Assembly: GCA_964483175.1 (NCBI GenBank)
Contig: CAZAAT010000001.1
Span: 1-64,000 of the forward strand
Origin: JAAYHC01 sp964483175
GTDB taxonomy: Bacteria > Bacillota > UBA5301
Direction: 5' to 3'
Length of the DNA: 64,000 nucleotides
Below, one piece after another: positions 40,781 through 48,817 of this stretch (its first letter is position 1; each line of letters opens with the position of its first letter). The translations under genes and the position numbers were made by a program. Under the pieces are notes generated by a model. It ran no database searches and was not told the origin of the DNA. It worked only from the letters and a program-made list of their open reading frames with translations.

Positions 40781-41890
40781 TTACGATCTTTTTGTATATG
40801 GTTGAACAAATGGGACCGAAACTACTTGGGCTTCAACCAGTTTTTCGCGGATCTTGACCCAAATCCTACTTCCCGGCTCTGAATAGGGAAGGGTTACATA
40901 ACCAAGGCCGATATTCTCCTCCAAAGTTGGTGCGAAAGAACCACTGGTTACCGACCCAATAACCTCCGCAGAACTATTTAAGATTTCATATCCGTGACGG
41001 CAGACACCCCGCCCGATCATTTTGAACCCAATCAAAGATCTAGAAAGACCTTCTTCTTTCTTGGCGACTAACGCTTTTTTACCGATAAAATCGCCTTTAT
41101 CTAATTTCACCGTCCAACCCAAACCGGCTTCCCACGGGCTTATTTCCTCAGTCAACTCCTGGCCGTACAACGGATAAGCCAATTCTAAACGCAAGGTGTC
41201 CCGGGCCCCGAGTCCAACGGGCACAAGCCCGGTACCAGCACCGGCCTGCCTCAGCTCTTGCCAGAGAAAGCTTGCATCAGCTGCATCGACATATAGCTCA
41301 AAACCGCGCTCCCCGGTATAGCCAGTTGCCGAAATCATGGCCGGCCGACCAGCCACCCTGCCCTCGACAAACGAATAGAACTTTAATTGGGAGAGATCCT
41401 CAGAACAAAGCTTGCCTAAAATCTCCTCGCTCTTGGGGCCTTGGATCGCTAACAAGGCGGTTTCGGCCGACTGGTTAACCAAATTAACGCCGGTACTCGG
41501 CAAATAATTGGCGAACCACTCCCAATCCTTGTCGGTATTGGCTGCATTAACCACCACCAGATACCGTTCACGATCGTAGCAATAGACAATGAGGTCGTCG
41601 ACGACCCCACCATTTTCAGTACAGACTAAATTATACTGCGCCTTACCTGGCATCAACTTTGCCAGGTTGTTGGTCAAAAGTCGGTTCAAATAATCATAAG
41701 CTCCCGGCCCTGATACATAGAATTCACCCATATGTGAAAGATCAAACAGTCCTGCGCTATTACGTACCGCCCGATGCTCCTCTAGGATCGCGGTATATTG
41801 AACCGGCATTTCCCAACCGCCAAAAGGAATCATCTTGGCTTTTAGGCCCACATGTTCTGCATAAAGCGGAGTTCTTTTCCATTCAGACAT
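40781..41890 (-). CDS. gcvT: Aminomethyltransferase (glycine cleavage T protein)
   Basis: A 369-residue T protein that releases ammonia and makes 5,10-methylene-tetrahydrofolate. AGLFDLSHMGEF near residue 45, the folate-binding GYTGERGFELY, and LGARDTLRLE are characteristic. First gene of the operon, starting 21 bases after the riboswitch terminator T-run with GGAGGG upstream. Its product is the substrate of MetF, encoded ten kilobases downstream in the same run of genes. Confidence 0.97.
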   Translation of the reverse strand: MSEWKRTPLYAEHVGLKAKMIPFGGWEMPVQYTAILEEHRAVRNSAGLFDLSHMGEFYVSGPGAYDYLNRLLTNNLAKLMPGKAQYNLVCTENGGVVDDLIVYCYDRERYLVVVNAANTDKDWEWFANYLPSTGVNLVNQSAETALLAIQGPKSEEILGKLCSEDLSQLKFYSFVEGRVAGRPAMISATGYTGERGFELYVDAADASFLWQELRQAGAGTGLVPVGLGARDTLRLELAYPLYGQELTEEISPWEAGLGWTVKLDKGDFIGKKALVAKKEEGLSRSLIGFKMIGRGVCRHGYEILNSSAEVIGSVTSGSFAPTLEENIGLGYVTLPYSEPGSRIWVKIREKLVEAQVVSVPFVQPYTKRS

Positions 41891-41911
41891 ACGTCGCCCT
41901 CCTTCGCTGAA

Positions 41912-41945
41912 TAAAAAACAGAGTAGAGAATTGGCTCTCCTCTGT
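41912..41945 (-). terminator. Riboswitch-controlled intrinsic terminator before gcvT
   Basis: On the minus strand ACAGAGGAGAG and CTCTACTCTGT form an 11-bp stem (one mismatch) with a 6-base loop, then TTTTTT. Its 5' arm is ACAGAG of the glycine aptamer, so aptamer folding and termination should exclude each other. This supports a transcriptional on-switch. Confidence 0.8.
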
Positions 41946-41998
41946 CCTGATGCCTGAGAGATAAACTGCTCTGATCGCTACACAGAGGTCTCTCTTAA
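41939..41998 (-). ncRNA. Glycine riboswitch aptamer (single)
   Basis: On the minus strand AAGAGAGACC, AGCGATCAGAGCAG and CTCTCAGGCATCAGGACAGAG appear in order, in line with the glycine aptamer consensus (CUCUCAGGCxxxAGGACAGAG near the 3' end). Only one complete aptamer is visible; 5' sequence to about 42030 could form the small ghost aptamer known from single-aptamer types. It lies 48-108 bases before gcvT and probably lets glycine switch on its own breakdown operon. Confidence 0.88.
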
Positions 41999-42106
41999 CT
42001 AGAATCACCCGGCGGGGATGATATTTATTTGCAGTCCACCATCATCTGCTATTATTTTATCTCTTTACTGGATATTCCTACCGCTAAGCCAAAAGATTTG
42101 CTCAAA

Positions 42107-42136
42107 TAGACCAAAAAGCCGACCGAGCTATATAAT
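42107..42136 (+). promoter_or_regulatory. Promoter of the 28-residue peptide gene
   Basis: A perfect TATAAT (42131-42136) lies 18 bases after TAGACC (42107-42112, four of six matches to TTGACA). It is flanked by the inverted repeat AGCCGAC (42117-42123) and GTCGGCT (42154-42160), a possible operator. The expected transcript start is near 42143. Confidence 0.55.
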
Positions 42137-42173
42137 ATGAACGGGTTAGTTCCGTCGGCTGAGGGGGGATACT

Positions 42174-42260
42174 ATGGAACGCATACTCCAACTATTACTA
42201 AACCCAATCTTAAAAAGGGCACAAAAGACCGTCATTATCATTAGAAAGCGCAGAGCATAG
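42174..42260 (+). CDS. Putative 28-residue hydrophobic, basic peptide
   Basis: ATG to TAG, 28 codons. The peptide begins MERILQLLLNPILKRAQ and ends in IIIRKRRA: two short hydrophobic runs with seven Arg/Lys plus one Glu, so it is strongly cationic and probably membrane-active or membrane-bound. A good ribosome site (GAGGGGGG, 5 bases before ATG), a promoter and a terminator frame it, so this small stretch looks like a full gene. No family is recognised. Possible roles: membrane-targeted toxin or small membrane regulator (size comparable with type I toxins and SpoVM), or a leader peptide; none is shown. It is divergent from the riboswitch operon and convergent with nrdJ. Confidence 0.6.
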   Translation: MERILQLLLNPILKRAQKTVIIIRKRRA

Positions 42261-42270
42261 AGTAATTATA

Positions 42271-42308
42271 ACCACCGGAAGTGCGGAAGCACCAAGGTGG
42301 TGTTTTTT
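42271..42308 (+). terminator. Terminator after the 28-residue peptide gene
   Basis: ACCACC and GGTGGT form the outer stem, an inner GTGC/GCAC hairpin sits inside with a GGAA loop, and the 3' side continues GTTTTTT. It starts 10 bases after the peptide stop and overlaps the very end of nrdJ. On the minus strand only a short T-poor tail follows. Confidence 0.75.
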
Positions 42309-44568
42309 ATCCGCACTTCGAATATCCGCAGGCAATACAGGTAATACAGCCGCTCTCATGGCTCAATTTATGCCCACACTCCGGGCACAAGGCGAAATCT
42401 TCAGCAATGGCCGCTTCTTGCTGGGCAGCCTGAGCACCCTGCGGTTTAAAAGGTAACTGCGGCTGAAAACCACCAAGAACCTGATCCTGGAACTTCTTGA
42501 TCGCTCGGGCAATGGCATCAGGACAAGAGGTCACATTAACCTCCTTACGGCGTACGCAGGCGGCACACCGGATGCCCCGGAGCTGTTCATAAATGGTTTG
42601 CACGGAAATACCGGAGCGCAAGGAGATCGAGATCAGACGGCTGGTAGCCTCAGACTGTGAAGAACAGCCACCCTCTTTGCCGGTATTGGTAAAGACCTCA
42701 CAAATCCCGAATTCATCAGCATTTACACTGACGTATAAGGTTCCGCAGCCGACTTTTACCCGTTCGGTCGAACCGGTTGTTAGATCAGGGCGTGGACGTG
42801 GGGTTATATTAGTCGGATAAAGCGGTGCTGCCTCCTCTGTACTGGACTGTTGGGTCGCTTTGGTACCGGCCGTTAACACCTGTGATTCACGACTGCCATC
42901 CCGGTAAACGGTGACCCCTTTACACCCTTCTTGATAGGCGAGTAGATATGCCTTGGCCACATCTTCCCGGGTAGCGCTCTTGGCAAAGTTAATCGTCTTG
43001 CTCACAGCATTATCGGTATATTTCTGGAAAGCAGCCTGGATCCTGATGTGCCATTCCGGTTCGATATCGTGGGCGGTTACAAATATCCGCCGGAACTTCT
43101 CCGGAATCGACTCAATTTCTTGAACTGAGCCATGTTCAGCAACTTTCTCCATCAGCTGCGGAGTATAAAAACCCTCTTTCTTGGCGATCTCCTCGAACAA
43201 TGGATTAACTTCGACCAATTTCGTGTTATCCATAACATTGCGCACGAAGGCTAAGGCAAATAGCGGCTCGATTCCACCTGATGCCTCAGCAATGATGCTG
43301 ATCGTGCCGGTCGGAGCGATGGTTGTGGTGGTAGCATTACGAACCTTAACTCCCAACGGTTCATAGGTGCTACCCTCATAATTCGGAAAGACTCCGCGCT
43401 CCTCAGCCAAATCAGCCGAAGCAGCCCGAGCGGTCTGCTGAATGAAAGACATAACCGCTTCTGCTGTTTCTACAGCTTTTTCGGAGTTATAGGGGACCCC
43501 TAATCTAATTAGCAAGTCGGCAAAGCCCATCACGCCCAGTCCGATTTTGCGGTTGGCCTTGACCATTTCAGTAATCCGTTCTAACGGATACTTACTGGCA
43601 TCGATGACGTTGTCGAGGAAGCGAACGGCGATCGTAATTACGCGCTCTAACCGTTCCCAGTCAATTTCCGCGTCCTCGGTGACCATCTTGGCTAAATTGA
43701 TAGAGCCGAGATTGCAGGCTTCATAGGGAAGAAGCGGCTGTTCTCCGCATGGGTTTGTGCTCTCAATCTCACCAACTTGGGGAGTAGGATTGTCCCGGTT
43801 AATCTGGTCGATAAAAATAACCCCTGGCTCGCCATTGCGCCAAGCCGCGTCAACGATTTGGTCAAAAACGTCTTGTGCAGAGAGTTTACCCACAACTTGG
43901 CCATTTCTCGGGTTAATTAACTCATAGTCTCGGTGTTCTTTGAGAGCTACCATAAACTCATCGGTGATGGCAACCGAGATGTTGAAGTTGGTCAAGTCAT
44001 CATTATTCTCTTTGGCATTAATAAAAGCGAGAATATCAGGATGGTCAACCCGGAGGATACCCATGTTAGCACCGCGACGAGTGCCGCCCTGCTTAACAGC
44101 GTCTGTCGCGGCATTAAAGACTTTCATAAATGAGATCGGACCGCTGGCAACGCCACCGGTTGATAGTACTTCATCATTACAGGGCCGTAGCCGGGAGAAG
44201 CTAAATCCAGTACCGCCACCGCTCTTATGAATCAATGCGGCATGCTTAATCGAATCAAAAATTGACTCCATCGAGTCCTCAACCGGCAAAACAAAACAAG
44301 CCGCCAACTGTTGAAGTTCACGGCCGGCATTCATCAGGGTAGGGGAGTTTGGCATAAACTCCAAATTGGTCATAATTTCCAGGAACTGCTGCTTAATAGC
44401 TTCAACAGTCTCCTGGTCTTTGCCGTAACATTCGCTTTCGACATTAGCAATGTTTTCGGCAACACGGTTAAACATCTCATCGGGAGTCTCAACTGCCTGT
44501 CCATTAACCTTTTTTAGATATCGTTTTTCCAAAACATTCAAGGCATTTTGCGATAACTTAACTCCCAT
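42307..44568 (-). CDS. nrdJ: Adenosylcobalamin-dependent (class II) ribonucleotide reductase
   Basis: A 753-residue class II reductase that makes deoxynucleotides using adenosylcobalamin for radical generation. Visible are the substrate and radical-site stretches GGTGFSFSRLRP, NPCGEQPL and a C-terminal zinc-ribbon-like end (CPECGHKL and CIACGYSKCG) that delivers reducing cysteines. No ATP-cone domain is seen at the N-terminus. GGGGGG precedes the ATG. The promoter has two NrdR boxes. Being oxygen-independent, it suits an anaerobe; B12 is also used by metH in this window. Confidence 0.96.
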   Translation of the reverse strand: MGVKLSQNALNVLEKRYLKKVNGQAVETPDEMFNRVAENIANVESECYGKDQETVEAIKQQFLEIMTNLEFMPNSPTLMNAGRELQQLAACFVLPVEDSMESIFDSIKHAALIHKSGGGTGFSFSRLRPCNDEVLSTGGVASGPISFMKVFNAATDAVKQGGTRRGANMGILRVDHPDILAFINAKENNDDLTNFNISVAITDEFMVALKEHRDYELINPRNGQVVGKLSAQDVFDQIVDAAWRNGEPGVIFIDQINRDNPTPQVGEIESTNPCGEQPLLPYEACNLGSINLAKMVTEDAEIDWERLERVITIAVRFLDNVIDASKYPLERITEMVKANRKIGLGVMGFADLLIRLGVPYNSEKAVETAEAVMSFIQQTARAASADLAEERGVFPNYEGSTYEPLGVKVRNATTTTIAPTGTISIIAEASGGIEPLFALAFVRNVMDNTKLVEVNPLFEEIAKKEGFYTPQLMEKVAEHGSVQEIESIPEKFRRIFVTAHDIEPEWHIRIQAAFQKYTDNAVSKTINFAKSATREDVAKAYLLAYQEGCKGVTVYRDGSRESQVLTAGTKATQQSSTEEAAPLYPTNITPRPRPDLTTGSTERVKVGCGTLYVSVNADEFGICEVFTNTGKEGGCSSQSEATSRLISISLRSGISVQTIYEQLRGIRCAACVRRKEVNVTSCPDAIARAIKKFQDQVLGGFQPQLPFKPQGAQAAQQEAAIAEDFALCPECGHKLSHESGCITCIACGYSKCG

Positions 44569-44607
44569 CGATAATCCCCCTGTATAAAAAAAGAAAAATG
44601 GCTAAAA

Positions 44608-44655
44608 CTACTACATGTAGTAGATAGTTCTAACCTATGATACTATATGTTGTGT
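44608..44655 (-). promoter_or_regulatory. Two NrdR boxes upstream of nrdJ
   Basis: CTACTACATGTAGTAG (44608-44623, a perfect 16-base palindrome) and ATACTATATGTTGTGT (44640-44655) match the NrdR consensus core CwAtATaTwG at 8 and 9 of 10 places. The repeats are offset by 32 bases, three helical turns, the usual spacing for NrdR binding. One box covers the -10 area of the nrdJ promoter, so repression is expected. Confidence 0.8.
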
Positions 44656-44665
44656 TCTGTTGCAA
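44637..44665 (-). promoter_or_regulatory. nrdJ promoter
   Basis: On the minus strand TTGCAA (44665-44660) and TATCAT (44642-44637) are exactly 17 bases apart. Box 2 for NrdR occupies the spacer and part of the -10 box, which supports the assignment. Confidence 0.65.
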
Positions 44666-44739
44666 GGATGGTTTGTCATCACCATATATCATTATTCGCC
44701 TCTGATATCATCCTTCCCTATCTGGGTTTTATTTTTCGA

Positions 44740-46407
44740 CTACTCAAAAAAATCATCGATTGAGCAAACCAGATCTTTGCCCATCGCTTTGGCTCGATAC
44801 ATCGCGCGATCGGCACATTCGATTAACTCGCGGGCCGTCTGCGCATGGTCAGGATAAGTTGCCACACCGATACTGAGAGTAACCACTTGTTTAGTCGGCG
44901 CATCTTGTGACTGAACCTCCCTAAAACGACGGCGCAACCTCTCCGCCAGGACTATCGCCTCTTGAGTCGTGGTGTCAGGTAAAATCACGGTAAATTCTTC
45001 GCCTCCATACCTGGCAACCAGATCCCCTTCCCGGACATTGCCCGCCAAGACTCGGGCTGCTTGGCAAAGCAAGCTATCACCAGCCTGATGTCCGTAAGTG
45101 TCATTGTACTCTTTAAACCAATCCATATCGATCATTAAGAGAGTAAGAACCCCGTTTTTTCGTTCAACTTTGGCGATCTCCTCTGACAGCCGATCGTGAA
45201 AGTGGCGGACATTATACAAGCTTGTAAGCCCATCAGTAATCGCTTGCTTTTTCATTTGTTCATACATGATGGCTTTCTCGATCGCCAAACTAACCTGAGA
45301 TGAAACAATGCGGAAAAAATCTCGCTCTTTAATGACATCTTTTAGGCCTACATTAATTAAAGCCATCATTCCCCGAACCTCTCCCCGCACCAACAGCGGT
45401 GTGGCTAAAAACCCGGTGATCCCTGCGTTGAGCAAGTCGTTGTGAATCCCTGCTATCGGTGGGGTCACCCCATGCCTCCAGACTAAAACCTCCCTAGTTT
45501 CGGTTAATAGAGGCTTAACCTTGCTAGCCAGATGCAAGCTCTCAAGCTCGCTTATCTCCTGGCAGATTACCATCTCAGAATCTACCAGTTCACCCGGTCC
45601 GTTAAGCACAATGAAGGCGGAACTAACTCCAAAAAGCTCAACCGTCTTTTGGAGGGTATGGTTTAACAGGCTATGCAAATCCAGGGTTGCAGTTGTCGTC
45701 TTCAGAACCTCGGTTAATAGGCCAAGCTCCTGATTTCGCCTTACCAGCTCGCCTTGATAAGCTTCGAGGGCCGCAGTATGCTTTTTCAACTGATCATTCA
45801 TCTTTTCAAGCTCTAAAGCTCCGGCAACTTGTTCTTGAAACGATTTTTTTAGTTCTTTTAACAGCAAATCTCGCTTCTTGCGCTCTCGCTCACTTTCAGC
45901 AATCATCCTAGCAAATAAAGATACATACAAGCCCATGACGACCATTGCTATTAGCTGTTTTAACAAGACAACGGAAAGCATGCCCTTGACCCAACAGGCT
46001 AGGGCATAGACCAAAAATACCGTCAGACTAAAAATAAAAGCATTGGAAACGGTCATAAATCGAGCAGACCAAACCACCGCCAGATAAAATAGGAACGGAC
46101 CTAAATGGCTGGGATTGGTAACCGATAAAAAGACGAAAACTGCGGCCAACAAATCCAATCCGGCATATACCAGCGATAAAATTGGCTTATCGGGCTCTTG
46201 TTTCTTGCTCCCCAGGGGAAGCAAGAAACAAGTAACCAATAAATAGATAGCCAGCGCGATCGGAGTATATAAAGTCGGACACTCCGCACAAAAAAAATTA
46301 ATATCAAAAAAAATCCAGATGCTGGCTGCTATCCGCACGCTTACCAGAATTTTTTCGCCGCTATTTAACTGTCGAAAGGTCTCAATCGGAAATTTCAAGA
46401 TCTGCAC
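44740..46407 (-). CDS. Membrane diguanylate cyclase with GAF domain
   Basis: A 555-residue protein: five or six membrane helices (about 20-170), a coiled coil, a GAF sensor domain (about 235-385) and a GGDEF domain at the end. The active site reads GGEEF, and REGD just upstream fits the RxxD inhibitory site, so it should be an active c-di-GMP synthase with product feedback. The signal sensed by the membrane part or GAF is unknown. It follows the FeS/HhH gene by 46 bases but with no clear link. Confidence 0.93.
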   Translation of the reverse strand: MQILKFPIETFRQLNSGEKILVSVRIAASIWIFFDINFFCAECPTLYTPIALAIYLLVTCFLLPLGSKKQEPDKPILSLVYAGLDLLAAVFVFLSVTNPSHLGPFLFYLAVVWSARFMTVSNAFIFSLTVFLVYALACWVKGMLSVVLLKQLIAMVVMGLYVSLFARMIAESERERKKRDLLLKELKKSFQEQVAGALELEKMNDQLKKHTAALEAYQGELVRRNQELGLLTEVLKTTTATLDLHSLLNHTLQKTVELFGVSSAFIVLNGPGELVDSEMVICQEISELESLHLASKVKPLLTETREVLVWRHGVTPPIAGIHNDLLNAGITGFLATPLLVRGEVRGMMALINVGLKDVIKERDFFRIVSSQVSLAIEKAIMYEQMKKQAITDGLTSLYNVRHFHDRLSEEIAKVERKNGVLTLLMIDMDWFKEYNDTYGHQAGDSLLCQAARVLAGNVREGDLVARYGGEEFTVILPDTTTQEAIVLAERLRRRFREVQSQDAPTKQVVTLSIGVATYPDHAQTARELIECADRAMYRAKAMGKDLVCSIDDFFE

Positions 46408-46453
46408 TCAGCCTTTGCTTTGTTATCTCCTATCTCAAATGTTTCCATAAATG

Positions 46454-47212
46454 TTAAAAACATCCTGCAGGCTTTTCGAATCTCACTTGACACATTTCAA
46501 AGACAGAACATCTGGTTTGGCAGAGATCAGAATCGCCAAAATGACATCCGCGCCTAGCTAGAGCAACCAATGGTAAAACATCGCCAGCAAAATAATCGCT
46601 AACAACTTTGAGACAGTCTGAACTCCGGATGTCGCGGAGAAAAAACAAGTCTGCGCCCACAAAGCCTAGAAACCAAAGGGGGATTTTCACATCATTATCA
46701 ACAGCCAGACAAGCTTTTTTGTCTAAATCCGGCCAAACCCCGGCATATTTCATCTCCCGGCAATACCAATAAGCGCGCTGGTCAATCCCTGCAAACTGCC
46801 GCAGTGTGGTCACCACATCTGTATCCATATGATGCCGCCCGTAGACCTGTCTGATATCCCCACCATAGTCCGACTGTACTCGCACCGCCGCTTGCACCAA
46901 AGCCTCCGCCTTGCGCTGACGTGGGGTCAAAGCCCGATAATAACGGGATAATACAGATAAGACCTTAATCACCGCACCGGGCTCAACCAAGCGGTTGATC
47001 GCTGTTAGTCCGGCTTGACGCAAGTGCCAAAAAGTTGTGCTAACAACGGACTGTTGCACTTTGGCCCCTAAGAGGATTGCGTAAAGTAATAATTCAAAAC
47101 ACCCATCCGCTGTTGTTAGGTTAATTTGCCACCTTTGGTCATCAAGGGGGAATACCTGCTGAGGTTGGGGATAACGCTGATAATCCTCTATGACCAAGTT
47201 TGCTATTTTCAT
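46454..47212 (-). CDS. Putative HhH-GPD-like (endonuclease III-like) protein with Fe-S cysteines
   Basis: A protein of about 252 residues, mostly helical. Four cysteines at the C-terminus (C223, C231, C235, C241; spacing 7, 3, 5) recall the endonuclease III [4Fe-4S] loop, whose spacing is 6, 2, 5. The ELLLYAILLGAKVQQSVV stretch resembles the start of the HhH-GPD fold; no clear HhH hairpin with the catalytic Lys/Asp is seen. The chosen ATG at 47212 comes after the terminator at 47244-47276; a longer frame to 47314 would read through it. No good ribosome site precedes it, so the start is uncertain. A DNA glycosylase relative is a guess. Confidence 0.5.
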   Translation of the reverse strand: MKIANLVIEDYQRYPQPQQVFPLDDQRWQINLTTADGCFELLLYAILLGAKVQQSVVSTTFWHLRQAGLTAINRLVEPGAVIKVLSVLSRYYRALTPRQRKAEALVQAAVRVQSDYGGDIRQVYGRHHMDTDVVTTLRQFAGIDQRAYWYCREMKYAGVWPDLDKKACLAVDNDVKIPLWFLGFVGADLFFLRDIRSSDCLKVVSDYFAGDVLPLVALARRGCHFGDSDLCQTRCSVFEMCQVRFEKPAGCF

Positions 47213-47243
47213 TAAATCAGTACAATTTGATCTAATCCCAAAC

Positions 47244-47276
47244 AAAAAAACCAGCCTCCTCCTGGATTGGCTGGCT
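47244..47276 (-). terminator. Intrinsic terminator after the prenol kinase-like gene
   Basis: On the minus strand CCAGCC (47274-47269) pairs with GGCTGG (47256-47251) across a 12-base loop and is followed by a run of seven T. It ends the metG-tatD-HAD-prenol kinase unit. Confidence 0.75.
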
Positions 47277-47317
47277 CTAAATATAGCTATAGCATTATTT
47301 ATCATTATTGTCAATAA

Positions 47318-48817
47318 TTATCTAAGCAATAGGCAAGATAGTATTATCGCTACCGTAGCAGACCAGGCTGAGGCGATCAGATTAACCCAATTATTATTTA
47401 GCCACCGCAATCCCTTGACAGCCTTGGTTTGACAACCACAGCCATGGATCAACTTCTCGGTATACTTTAAGCAGTATTCGCAATAATACTGAACTTGCAG
47501 GGTCGCACCGATCAGACTGTCCAATAATGCCCCACTCACCCCGGCCACGAAAACTATGGCTGTCCCGATCAAGGTTGATCCCCAATTAAGACCACCGATT
47601 ATACTGAGAACAAATCCGCTCAAAGCCAAAATTCCACTGCCAAAGACAGACCCCCAGATGCCAGCTTTGGTAATACCCCCGGACGTCCCGGGCAGTACTT
47701 CTTTACGAGAGGTTATCAGCCGGGGTTTCCCCCCTAGGGCCTGTCCAATCTCGGTTGCCCAGGTATCAGCGGTTACACCGGCTAGAGAGCCTAAAAATCC
47801 AAGATACAGTAGATATAGATCAGCTATATTCAGAAAGGACAGAATTGCTAAGACGATGCCAATTCCCCCGTTGGCTAAGACCTGATTAACACCTCTGCGT
47901 GTATCCGTTCTATCTTCGATCTCATCTGAGCTACGCCGGCGACTCCAATAACTCAAGATACTAGAAGAAACGAAGAAAACTAAGATCGGCGGAATCCAAT
48001 TCCAGCCACCAAAGGTGTACAGAAAAGAACCGACCAAAATGGCCCCGGCGACCCCGCCTTCATCGAGTGCCTTGAGCCAATAAGCAAGAAGCGAGAACAG
48101 AAAACTCCCGACGATCCCGGTTACAAAGACACTAATTTGTGCAATCGGAATGTTCGTTTGAATTAAATAATAGAGGAAAAACGCTGTTCCCACCGGGACA
48201 ATAAAATTATCGGTCCCGCGTATACTGACCGCTTCGAGTAATGCGGCAAACGCTGAAGTTAAAGTGACATAACTGATTAATTCTTGGTCGGAGAGCCCCA
48301 TTATTTGAGCAGCGACAACTGCCAATGCTCCCCAGGAGCCGGCGAACATACCAAGGGTGCCTTCCCAGCTCTTCGTTTCGTCATAGATAAAATATTTATG
48401 TTTACCCCAGTAACTACCGATTAGCGCAGCTAGGGTATCGCCCCAGCCAAAAACTAATAGCCCGGCGATGGCATAAACCTGCTGATCTTTTCCCCAGAAA
48501 AGGTTAAACAAAAAGATAATGGCGAGAAAAATATAGACGATGCCGAATACACTTTGTCGCTGGCTGGCGCTCTTTAATCCGCTCCCAACAGCCAAGTAGA
48601 TCAGGCCAAAAATTCCGGGGGCGATGATAAACCAGTGCCATTCGGAAAATAATGGCGGCAAAATCAGCGCGCTGCTGGCTAGGCCGATAATCGTCAAGCG
48701 ACGAACCATTAAGGAGCTCAGGCGAAACCAAATTCGCAGTAACTCGGCTCCCAATAATACTATGACAAAATAGAATAAACTAACAACAACTGCAACCGCA
48801 CTATTTAAGGACATCAA
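47318..48817 (-). CDS. Fusion of CTP-dependent prenol kinase-like and DUF92 (prenyl-phosphate kinase-like) domains
   Basis: A 499-residue multi-pass membrane protein of two parts. The first (about 1-220) resembles the dolichol/phytol kinase family (SEC59, VTE5): GWGDTLAALIGSYWGK near 125-140, KSWEGT near 149-154 and RGTDNFIVPVG near 200-210. The second (about 228-495) is DUF92, the family of plant VTE6 phytyl-phosphate kinase, with DTWATEIG, PGTSGG and a cysteine-rich CEYC/CGC end. A single chain could take a prenyl alcohol to its diphosphate. It overlaps the HAD gene upstream by 4 bases. The function is inferred from family knowledge of VTE5 and VTE6. Confidence 0.75.
   Translation of the reverse strand: MMSLNSAVAVVVSLFYFVIVLLGAELLRIWFRLSSLMVRRLTIIGLASSALILPPLFSEWHWFIIAPGIFGLIYLAVGSGLKSASQRQSVFGIVYIFLAIIFLFNLFWGKDQQVYAIAGLLVFGWGDTLAALIGSYWGKHKYFIYDETKSWEGTLGMFAGSWGALAVVAAQIMGLSDQELISYVTLTSAFAALLEAVSIRGTDNFIVPVGTAFFLYYLIQTNIPIAQISVFVTGIVGSFLFSLLAYWLKALDEGGVAGAILVGSFLYTFGGWNWIPPILVFFVSSSILSYWSRRRSSDEIEDRTDTRRGVNQVLANGGIGIVLAILSFLNIADLYLLYLGFLGSLAGVTADTWATEIGQALGGKPRLITSRKEVLPGTSGGITKAGIWGSVFGSGILALSGFVLSIIGGLNWGSTLIGTAIVFVAGVSGALLDSLIGATLQVQYYCEYCLKYTEKLIHGCGCQTKAVKGLRWLNNNWVNLIASAWSATVAIILSCLLLR

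Noticed and set aside
42000..42060. Second glycine aptamer (tandem type)
   Set aside because: No second CUCUCAGG...GGACAGAG element exists; only a single aptamer is supported.
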